Assembly: GCA_905480485.1 (NCBI GenBank)
Contig: CAJQQM010000165.1
Span: forward strand, 1-58,776
Reading direction: 5' to 3'
Source: an uncultured Aureispira sp.
Lineage (GTDB): Bacteria; Bacteroidota; Bacteroidia; Chitinophagales; Saprospiraceae
DNA: 58,776 nt
Position numbers and translations under genes: made by a program. Each line of letters begins with the position of its first letter. Positions within the stretch are counted from its first letter, which is position 1. The notes beneath the pieces were generated by a model. The model made no database searches and was not told the DNA's origin. It saw only the letters and a list, made by a program, of their open reading frames with translations. Positions 8,922-16,576 of this stretch are shown here, piece after piece.

Positions 8922-9827
8922 TTATTTGGTAACTTCTTGAAATACTTCTTCAATTGAGGTGCTTTTTTGATGCATTTCAAGCAAGGCTACCGACTGTTCA
9001 ACCGCAAAGTTGAAGATTGCTGGGCGAATATCTTCTTTGCTATTCGTCCGTATTTCATAGCGATTTGAACCCGTGCATTTCAAAGAGGTTATTTCTGTAT
9101 ATTTTTTTAACAATTGATCGTTGACGGGTGCACTAAACTCTACAAATATTTGGGTCTGCTTAGTCAGCTGTTGTTGAAGTAGCTCAATTGAATTATTTGC
9201 GACCATTTTCCCTTTGTTGAGAATAATCACACGATCGCAAAGTGCCTGTACTTCCTGCATTATGTGCGAAGAAAAAATAACTGTTTTTTCGCTACCTAAA
9301 GATTGAATCAAGTTTCTTATTTCAATCAGCTGATTGGGATCTAAGCCTGAAGTAGGTTCATCCAAAATAAGAACTTCAGGGTCGTGAAGCATCGCTTGCG
9401 CTAAGCCCACCCTTTGCCGATAACCCTTTGAAAGGGATCCTATTAACTTATGTCTTTCTAAACTTAGACCGGTGCGTTCAATCATTCGTTCTACCGCTTG
9501 TTTTTTGCCACTAACCTTGTGTAGGCCCGCTATAAACAACAAGTACTCTTGCACGTACATTTCGAGATACAAAGGGTTGTGTTCTGGCAAATATCCAATT
9601 CGATGTTTCACCGCTTTGGTATCCTGCCCTACCGAATAACCACAAACGCTAATTGATCCGCTTGTGGGTGGCGTAAAACAGGTGATCATTTTCATCGTGG
9701 TCGTTTTCCCGGCACCATTTGGCCCTAAAAACCCCAGAATTTGTCCTTTTTTGGCTTCAAAACTAATGTTATCAACCGCATTTTGAGTGCCGTATGTTTT
9801 GGTCAAATTGCTAACAATTACCGACAT
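8922..9827 (-). CDS. gldA: GldA, ABC transporter ATP-binding subunit
   Basis: A 301-residue ABC ATPase with Walker A GPNGAGKTT (about residues 34-42), signature LSKGYRQRVGLAQA, Walker B LILDEPTSGLD and switch His in FSSHIMQEV. Sequence features such as IGYLPEHNPLYLEMYVQEYL match the gliding-motility GldA group. GldA pairs with permease GldF and auxiliary protein GldG, whose genes lie about 45 kb away at 54.7-57.2 kb on the other strand. It is 62 bp after the glycosyltransferase gene, in the same minus-strand run. Confidence 0.85.
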   Translation of the reverse strand: MSVIVSNLTKTYGTQNAVDNISFEAKKGQILGFLGPNGAGKTTTMKMITCFTPPTSGSISVCGYSVGQDTKAVKHRIGYLPEHNPLYLEMYVQEYLLFIAGLHKVSGKKQAVERMIERTGLSLERHKLIGSLSKGYRQRVGLAQAMLHDPEVLILDEPTSGLDPNQLIEIRNLIQSLGSEKTVIFSSHIMQEVQALCDRVIILNKGKMVANNSIELLQQQLTKQTQIFVEFSAPVNDQLLKKYTEITSLKCTGSNRYEIRTNSKEDIRPAIFNFAVEQSVALLEMHQKSTSIEEVFQEVTK

Positions 9828-9889
9828 ATTTTTTATTTAGATTAATTGAATACAGTTGCAAAAATAAACTAATTTTGGGAAATTGTTGC

Positions 9890-11857
9890 TTAGGGAATAA
9901 ATTCATTGGTATCTCCGTAAAGAATTGGATTGCCTACACGGAAAGAAATTCTGAAATTATCCAATCGAAAAGGTCTTTTTTCTCGGTTCCAAAAGTAGGT
10001 TTTTATTTTGTAACCTTGAACGTTTTTATAAAACTTTTCGTGTGCAAACCGCGTCGAAATATAAAGACGCTGCCAGCTTGAGTCTACCGTCGTTTGTTGA
10101 TGCACTTCAACGCCTTTCCATTGTATTTTCGTTCCCTTACTAATTTCTAGTACCAAGACCGCACCAGGAATTCGTTTGATTGAATCAGATGTCTGTACAT
10201 CCATACTAATATCTAAAATAAAATTAGGATGCGGTAAAAAATCAAGTGCTGTTTGATAGCTAGGGCCCCATTCTGATGCTGTTTGAAAATAGTAATTTTG
10301 TCGGAATTGATCATAACGGACCTGTGCTGAATCTATTTGCCATCCATTACTTGTATCCGGTGGGTTAAATGTCGTCTTTTGTAAAAAGGCAGCTGCTAAA
10401 GGGTTGCCCTCTTTTGGATGCTTTGATAAAATATAATATTCGTAATTCACGCCCATAGATTTTTTGTGTACATAGGGGAATAAATCAAAGGCTAATCGAT
10501 AATGAGCCTCCGGCATATTACCAACAATCAGATAATCAAAACTATCGGCAACAATTATTTGTTTGAATTCTTGAAAAAAGATGGCTGGTTTAAAACTACT
10601 AACATACTCAAAATTAGCCTGATGATAGTTTTTGTAATAGTCTATATATTCAGGATTTTCGCCCAGTACAATAGCTACTTTCGAAGCAGGGTGCGTCTTT
10701 AAAAATTGATCTGTCTGTACCACAAAATGCTCATAAGGATGGCTATTCATCGTTTGAAAATGCTTTCTGCCGACCACTAGACTATAGCAATTAAAGCATA
10801 AAATGGTCAAGACAAGTAGGACCAAATGCTTAGATGTTAAACTTTTATTGAAAGGGGCCATCAAAAAAAACAAAAGAAAGGGGAACGAGAACAGCAGATG
10901 TGATGTACGTAAAATTGGTGAATAATTTACCGAATACCAATAGCCAAAAAGTAAGGGGAACAAAAACCAACACAATGCCATTTTTCGCAAAGACCGTTGT
11001 TGAGAATCGACTATTTTAAAGCGAAAACCATACAAAACAATTGCTAACAAGAGCAAAAGATTGAGATTTGAATAATGAAAAAGGTAGCGAAGGTGATTCC
11101 AAAAAAAGGATGGCCCAGGGATTTCGTACCATAAGTGTCCATCTGCATTTAGCAATTGATATTCAGTGATTGACCAATGAGGCGCAAATAAAATTAGCAT
11201 ACCGAAGCCCGAAAAAACATACTTTAATAAAATAGATTTGCGTAGCCAAAACAATCCACTAAGCCCCACCACAGCTGCAAATAGGAGGCTAAAATAATGA
11301 TTATACATGCACGCAGCCCCTGCCAAAACAAAGCCTAGCCAATACCGCTTTTTATCTTGTTTTTCTATCAACAGGCGCGTCCAAAAATGAACCATCAACA
11401 AAACACAGAATAGGCCACTTTGGTATTGACGAGCAATACCACTCCACCAAATTGGAAATTGCATACTCACAAAATAGGCCAGAATAATCAACGCAGCATT
11501 TTTAGAGAACCACCGGCATGCTAGGTGAAATACTCCATACATCGACAAAAATGAACAGCAGAAAAAAGGAAGCTTGATAAGCCATTCATCTGTTCCGAAA
11601 AGCAGGGTCCAATAATAGACAAAAACATACATTCCTACAGGATGCGAATCGACGGCTTTTATATTGTCGATAAGATCCGATAATTGATCGTAATTTACTT
11701 TTGACCAAGTACTTAGTTCATCGTTGATAAAGGATATTTCAAAAGGGTTGCCCAAACGAAGGAACAGCCCTAAGACTAAACAGCCCAAAAGCAATCCTAA
11801 CTGTATATTTGTTGTATTTGTCCTTGTATCTTTCATTATTTTTGACCAAATATTCAT
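9890..11857 (-). CDS. GT39/PMT-like polytopic glycosyltransferase with C-terminal jellyroll tail
   Basis: The start at 11857 lies just after the upstream stop; ATG 11836 is also possible, and 11902 would overlap the previous gene. The product of about 655 residues has roughly ten or more membrane segments. A first-loop acidic motif, INDELSTW, matches the catalytic position of GT-C transferases that use polyprenyl-phosphate sugars. From about residue 505 to the end is a soluble beta-sandwich predicted to face the periplasm, ending with KIKTYFWN and RLDNFRISF strands. This tail resembles that of the SGNH protein two genes upstream. It probably transfers a sugar to an envelope glycan; donor and acceptor are unknown. 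Confidence 0.72.
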   Translation of the reverse strand: MNIWSKIMKDTRTNTTNIQLGLLLGCLVLGLFLRLGNPFEISFINDELSTWSKVNYDQLSDLIDNIKAVDSHPVGMYVFVYYWTLLFGTDEWLIKLPFFCCSFLSMYGVFHLACRWFSKNAALIILAYFVSMQFPIWWSGIARQYQSGLFCVLLMVHFWTRLLIEKQDKKRYWLGFVLAGAACMYNHYFSLLFAAVVGLSGLFWLRKSILLKYVFSGFGMLILFAPHWSITEYQLLNADGHLWYEIPGPSFFWNHLRYLFHYSNLNLLLLLAIVLYGFRFKIVDSQQRSLRKMALCWFLFPLLFGYWYSVNYSPILRTSHLLFSFPFLLFFLMAPFNKSLTSKHLVLLVLTILCFNCYSLVVGRKHFQTMNSHPYEHFVVQTDQFLKTHPASKVAIVLGENPEYIDYYKNYHQANFEYVSSFKPAIFFQEFKQIIVADSFDYLIVGNMPEAHYRLAFDLFPYVHKKSMGVNYEYYILSKHPKEGNPLAAAFLQKTTFNPPDTSNGWQIDSAQVRYDQFRQNYYFQTASEWGPSYQTALDFLPHPNFILDISMDVQTSDSIKRIPGAVLVLEISKGTKIQWKGVEVHQQTTVDSSWQRLYISTRFAHEKFYKNVQGYKIKTYFWNREKRPFRLDNFRISFRVGNPILYGDTNEFIP

Positions 11858-11859
11858 CT

Positions 11860-13647
11860 TTAGTTGACCAAAACAGGTACCCGTCGATCGTATTGCATCC
11901 ACCCCAAACTATCGCCCGCAATTGGGTCAATTTGCAATTCATAGTTTCCTTTTTCCTTTGGAATATCTATTAAAACGTACTGATAGTACGTACTGAGGGG
12001 TTGCAAATCAATCTCAAGGGGATTTCTGTAACTTTCCCAATGTACTATTTTACCCTCTTTCCACCAATGATAGCCTATTTTAATTTGTGTGCCACTAAGT
12101 GCTTTTTTACCTAAATTATTCATTTTTATTAAGAAATTGATTTGTTCGCCGGCTTTACAAGGGCGTGGTACATAGGTTTTAATGCTGAGGTTTTGTTGGA
12201 GTGTTTGAATAGTTTGCAGCGGTTCGGCACCTCCGCTAAGGTATTGATAGCGCCCTGCTGGAAAATCAAAATAACGTGTGTTCACCTCTTTGTGCAAGTG
12301 CATCGAATCGAGTCGGTCATAAAAACTTCGAAAGCTAAACATGTACATGCTACTGTCTTGAAGCAGTCGAGCATTCGCCCCGCTGTCCCATTCTGAATCT
12401 CTAATAATTTGTATCGTTTTGCGTGTGGGAGACAGGGCAGAAATGAGCATAGATTCCATTCCTAATGTAAAACTTGTCCCTCCGAACAAGGGATTCCAAC
12501 TATATTCATGCATGATAAATTTGTTCCCCTCAATAGCTTGAGTGGCCTCGGCAATACGATGCATATAATCGACTCGGTGGGTAAAGGGTTTGATGTGTAC
12601 AGAAATTGCATAAAACCGATACAGTATAAGGACAAAAAAGCCCAAACTTAAAAACCAACGTGCTTTTTGAGACAGTTGATTGCTTATCTGAAACAAAAGC
12701 GGAAAACAGGCTACAAAAATAAGTGGATAATAACACTGTTCTTGATAGCGCGAATGTCGGATTCCTGGATAAGTAAGGGCAATAATATACTGCGTAAGCA
12801 CCAAAAACAGTATAAACCCCAAGGCGTTGCTAAATTTCCGCTGCCTTATGTACAATATAGTTGTAACAAAAGCTAGCCCCCATACTTCAATGTAGAATTG
12901 CCTGTAAAACTTCAATAAGGGAAGCCCATAATCGGTCCAACCATAGCTTCTATTGGTTAAATTATGTAAAAAATTCTGCATTTTAGCAATTTCGTAGCTG
13001 TGTGCTGTTAGGCTTTGTTTGAACAAAAAACAGAGTAAAATGATCAGACAACAAAATACATATTGGCGCATGTACCGAATGCCATATTGTTTAAAATGCA
13101 TCAACAAGACGCCTGCAATCATAAAAATGATCAATTGGTAATTAATTACCATCGTTATCAAGAACAAGCTTAAAAGTATATAGTGCCAAAATCCAGATTG
13201 ATTGCGATACATTTCCAGGGCAAATAAAGCTAAAAAAGCGGTAGCGTAATACAGTTCATAGCCTGGCGCACAAAATCCCCAAAGTATTCCAAGGGTTTGT
13301 GTTAATATCAACAACCACCCAATATAATGATGCTGATAGCGATACCTAGCTATCAAGTATATAAGGTAAAAGAAGACAACATGCCCTACTGAATAGGCTT
13401 GCAAAACAGTTCGCAAATCAAAGCCTAACTTGATACAAGTCAAGGGTAACCACTGCGAAAACACACGCATAAATCGATTAAGCTCCATCCAAAACGTTTC
13501 GTAATGAATTACTTTGCTAATAAAAAAACCCGAATCGCTGTACAGTCGTTCTTGAAAAAATACCAAAGCCATCCAAGCCCACAACAGAAAACTTAAATGA
13601 GTCAATCCATCATTTATTTTGGTATAGGTAGGCGAGGTTTTAATCAT
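11860..13647 (-). CDS. Polytopic membrane protein with C-terminal Ig-like domain, glycan-cassette member
   Basis: A 595-residue protein with about ten hydrophobic segments in the first 370 residues and a soluble C-terminal part. The start overlaps the end of the SGNH gene by 8 bp, indicating translational coupling. The last 110 residues form an Ig-like sandwich with a GYHWW...VHWES...LQPL pattern, a kind of tail I know from LPS/capsule enzymes. I cannot assign a named family to the membrane part; it could be a GT-C-like transferase or a polymerase/ligase-like protein. Its place between an O-acyltransferase pair and a GT39-like enzyme suggests a role in glycan assembly (inference). Confidence 0.62.
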   Translation of the reverse strand: MIKTSPTYTKINDGLTHLSFLLWAWMALVFFQERLYSDSGFFISKVIHYETFWMELNRFMRVFSQWLPLTCIKLGFDLRTVLQAYSVGHVVFFYLIYLIARYRYQHHYIGWLLILTQTLGILWGFCAPGYELYYATAFLALFALEMYRNQSGFWHYILLSLFLITMVINYQLIIFMIAGVLLMHFKQYGIRYMRQYVFCCLIILLCFLFKQSLTAHSYEIAKMQNFLHNLTNRSYGWTDYGLPLLKFYRQFYIEVWGLAFVTTILYIRQRKFSNALGFILFLVLTQYIIALTYPGIRHSRYQEQCYYPLIFVACFPLLFQISNQLSQKARWFLSLGFFVLILYRFYAISVHIKPFTHRVDYMHRIAEATQAIEGNKFIMHEYSWNPLFGGTSFTLGMESMLISALSPTRKTIQIIRDSEWDSGANARLLQDSSMYMFSFRSFYDRLDSMHLHKEVNTRYFDFPAGRYQYLSGGAEPLQTIQTLQQNLSIKTYVPRPCKAGEQINFLIKMNNLGKKALSGTQIKIGYHWWKEGKIVHWESYRNPLEIDLQPLSTYYQYVLIDIPKEKGNYELQIDPIAGDSLGWMQYDRRVPVLVN

Positions 13648-15040
13648 CTCTAGATCTCTTTTTTAGTTGCACGTCAAATTCATCTACCCACAAGTCTTTG
13701 TTGCCGTTGTTCCATACATATACTTTTAGTTCCGAATCTTCTGAGGCTGCCGCTATATTTAGTTGATGTTGCACGCTGTTCCATGTCAAGGTATCAAGCA
13801 ATTGAGGTTTTAGAGCTTGCGCATCCCACATTATACTCGAATCATTTCGTTCCAAAGCAACGACCAAATAGGCATCATTCAAATTCATTTGATAGCCAGC
13901 CCATACCCAAGCCGTGGCTTCTACTTGTAGGTCATCTGCTTTTATTTCAGCCATTGGCAATGAAAAAGTGCTTGAAAATCCTCCGGCAGCAATACGATTC
14001 GAAAAGTTTCCTTTAAAGGCCGTGTCTGAGCGCATGAACGGGTTCATATCCGACCAATTGCGAAGCGTAAATTGCTCCATACTGTTCGTTGTACTGTACA
14101 AAGGCGGGGACTGTTCAAATAAGCGTTTCTTTATTTGTTTTGCTAAGTAGATCGATAGTTTTTGGGCCGAACTTTTAAGCAAATGTGACCCGTCGTAGGT
14201 TTGGTATTGATAACGATCTTTTATGTCGATCCAAGTGCCACCCACTGCCTCTATTTGAGCTGCAATAGCCGATTCACGAAACTGGCTTAGGGTATTTTCT
14301 GCGCTTTCGAAATGTGCTGCTGCGGGCGGCCTAAAAGCAATTACTTCAATCCCCCTTGCTTCCCAGCCTGCAATTAAATGTATTAATCGGGTTTGGTAAT
14401 ACAGGCTCCAAACTGCTTTCTTATAGCCATCCTCCAACATCCACAAATCCTTCCACAAGTCAGTCGGTATTTTTTCAGAAGCTATCCAGCCATTTTTATA
14501 ATGTTTCTGGAAATACCCTTCTTTGTTATCTACTAGAAGATTGCGGACTAAAGATGGGGCACTCGGATCAAAATTGCCTAAAAATGTATTTAAATACCTG
14601 CGTTGTAGCTGTTCGGTATAAGAACGGTTTTTTTCTTGGTAATAATGGATGTTACGCATGTTTTCATCGGCCAAAGCAGAAGGAGATACTCCCAAAACTA
14701 AAATCGGAGGCTGTGCATTAGTATCTAATAAGCGAATAGCGTCTTCTATAAAAGCACTGTCTAAGCCCGCCGATGAAAAACCAAAATTAAAAACTTTAAT
14801 AGCTTGGTCACCCCCCATTAGCTTTTCTATACAAGCGGGGTCGACACCTCTATATATACGAGAATCTCCCACAATTACCATATCATATCGATCATTCGTA
14901 TGAATTTTATGATGCCAAAATAAGCCCGATTCTGTCGAAGAAGAGGGTTTAGCTGGCAAAAAATAGGCAAAGATTCCCCACAGGCACAAGCTTAGCCCAA
15001 CGGTGGTATAAAATCGTTTGTTCCAAGTATTTTTTAGCAT
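13640..15040 (-). CDS. SGNH/AlgJ-like O-acetylation protein with C-terminal jellyroll
   Basis: A 466-residue protein with an N-terminal membrane anchor (about residues 9-29), then an SGNH-type domain: block I VGDSR with the nucleophile Ser (about residue 58), and a late DGSHLL containing the Asp-His pair (about residue 277). This is the pattern of AlgJ/AlgX/DltD-like partners of MBOAT proteins, which complete acyl transfer to a polysaccharide in the periplasm. From about residue 325 a CBM-like beta-sandwich follows, ending KVYVWNNGNKDLWVDEF. The MBOAT gene is 6 bp upstream, forming an evident functional pair. Confidence 0.8.
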   Translation of the reverse strand: MLKNTWNKRFYTTVGLSLCLWGIFAYFLPAKPSSSTESGLFWHHKIHTNDRYDMVIVGDSRIYRGVDPACIEKLMGGDQAIKVFNFGFSSAGLDSAFIEDAIRLLDTNAQPPILVLGVSPSALADENMRNIHYYQEKNRSYTEQLQRRYLNTFLGNFDPSAPSLVRNLLVDNKEGYFQKHYKNGWIASEKIPTDLWKDLWMLEDGYKKAVWSLYYQTRLIHLIAGWEARGIEVIAFRPPAAAHFESAENTLSQFRESAIAAQIEAVGGTWIDIKDRYQYQTYDGSHLLKSSAQKLSIYLAKQIKKRLFEQSPPLYSTTNSMEQFTLRNWSDMNPFMRSDTAFKGNFSNRIAAGGFSSTFSLPMAEIKADDLQVEATAWVWAGYQMNLNDAYLVVALERNDSSIMWDAQALKPQLLDTLTWNSVQHQLNIAAASEDSELKVYVWNNGNKDLWVDEFDVQLKKRSRDD

Positions 15041-15046
15041 TTAATT

Positions 15047-16471
15047 TTAAAATTGAAAATAGATAAATTCGGCTGTAGGCCCTCTAAAATAAACACTAAG
15101 AGCAATTAAAAACGCCATAGATAAGCATTCATACCAAAACAACCGGCTAAAGGATCTTAATCGAGGGCTTCTTTGCTTTATAAAATACCAAGATTCTACG
15201 GCAACTGCAATAATTAGATAAATTATAGTGTCAAAATATTGGCTAAACAAAAGATCGTTACCGACACCGTTGGTCGAAAACATACGGCCTAATATTGTTA
15301 ATGCCTGTTCCATATCTTGGGCTCGAAAAAACACCCAAGCTACCAAAACCTGCCACATGACAATCAAATAGGCAAGAAACTTGCCCAAAGGCAAGCCGGA
15401 TAATCGCTTCGGGAATTGACTAATTCGTTCGAAGGATAAAAATGCTGCATGTAAAGCTCCCCAAACAACAAAATGAAGGGCCGGCCCATGCCATAACCCC
15501 GAAAGTATCATTGTGATCCACATATTGCGGTACCAAGACCATTTACTCCGACGATTTCCCCCTAAAGGTATGTACACATAATCCCGAAACCAAGTAGATA
15601 GTGAAATATGCCACCTTTCCCAAAAGTTTTTGAGTGAACATGCATGATAGGGATGTTTAAAATTAGATTTGAAGCGATATCCCATCCATTTAGCTAAGCC
15701 CCTAGCAATAGAACTATAGCCGGCAAAATCAAAATAAATCTGAAAACTAAATGCCAATACAACCATCCACCAAAACAAAGCGGAGGGCTGCGTGTCTATC
15801 TCCCAAAAAGCTTTGTTGACCACAACCGCAAGATTGTCGGCAAGGACCATCTTCTGAAAAAATCCATAGACGATCAATTTAAATCCCAACCAATACCCTA
15901 GGCTTGTTTGTCGACGATTTTCGGCTAATTGTCGCAACATATCTTTGGCCCTAACTATTGGTCCTGCAACCAATTGAGGGAACATCGACAAATAGGCAAA
16001 AAAGTGTAAAACGCTTTTGACGGGTTTTAAATTTGATCTGTACACATCGATGGTATAACTCATCGATTGAAAGGTGTAAAAACTGATGCCTACCGGCACT
16101 ACCAAAGACCATTCGGGTAAGCTTCCGACACAATTAATAGACCAACCAAAGGCAGCAAAAGCGGTATCGATGAGCCCTGCAAAAAAAGCACTGTATTTAA
16201 AAACTGATAGCCCCCCTAGGTTGCCAAATAACGACAACAACAACAAAAGTTTACGCTGACTGGGTTTTTGGTGCATGTACTTTGCTGCCCCAAAATCGAC
16301 CAATCCACTAAACAAGATAAGCAACAAAAAGCGCCAATCCCACCATCCGTAAAAAACAAAAGAAAAGAAAATAATACATATCCACCGACTCGTATCCCGC
16401 TGTTTTGCCCATTGCCAAACAGAAAAGAATAGTATAAAAAAAATAAAAAAAACCAGGGAATTAAACAGCAT
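15047..16471 (-). CDS. MBOAT-family membrane O-acyltransferase (AlgI-like)
   Basis: A 474-residue polytopic protein with the MBOAT start MLFNSLVF, the FDFAGYSSIARG segment, NFWERWHISLSTWFRDYVYIPLGG and the catalytic His in LWHGPALHFVVWG. These are hallmarks of AlgI/PatA/DltB-type enzymes that move acetyl groups across the cytoplasmic membrane to a partner acting on cell-surface polysaccharide. The partner is the SGNH protein 6 bp downstream. It lies about 105 bp after porZ on the same strand. The acceptor glycan is not identifiable from sequence. Confidence 0.9.
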   Translation of the reverse strand: MLFNSLVFFIFFILFFSVWQWAKQRDTSRWICIIFFSFVFYGWWDWRFLLLILFSGLVDFGAAKYMHQKPSQRKLLLLLSLFGNLGGLSVFKYSAFFAGLIDTAFAAFGWSINCVGSLPEWSLVVPVGISFYTFQSMSYTIDVYRSNLKPVKSVLHFFAYLSMFPQLVAGPIVRAKDMLRQLAENRRQTSLGYWLGFKLIVYGFFQKMVLADNLAVVVNKAFWEIDTQPSALFWWMVVLAFSFQIYFDFAGYSSIARGLAKWMGYRFKSNFKHPYHACSLKNFWERWHISLSTWFRDYVYIPLGGNRRSKWSWYRNMWITMILSGLWHGPALHFVVWGALHAAFLSFERISQFPKRLSGLPLGKFLAYLIVMWQVLVAWVFFRAQDMEQALTILGRMFSTNGVGNDLLFSQYFDTIIYLIIAVAVESWYFIKQRSPRLRSFSRLFWYECLSMAFLIALSVYFRGPTAEFIYFQF

Positions 16472-16576
16472 CTGATCGGTTTGCGAAGCGCCAAAAACGG
16501 CGTAATTTTCACAAAATACACAAGAAGCACTGCATTTTAAAAAATGACTCGATAAAAATGCTGTAACAAATAGTTG

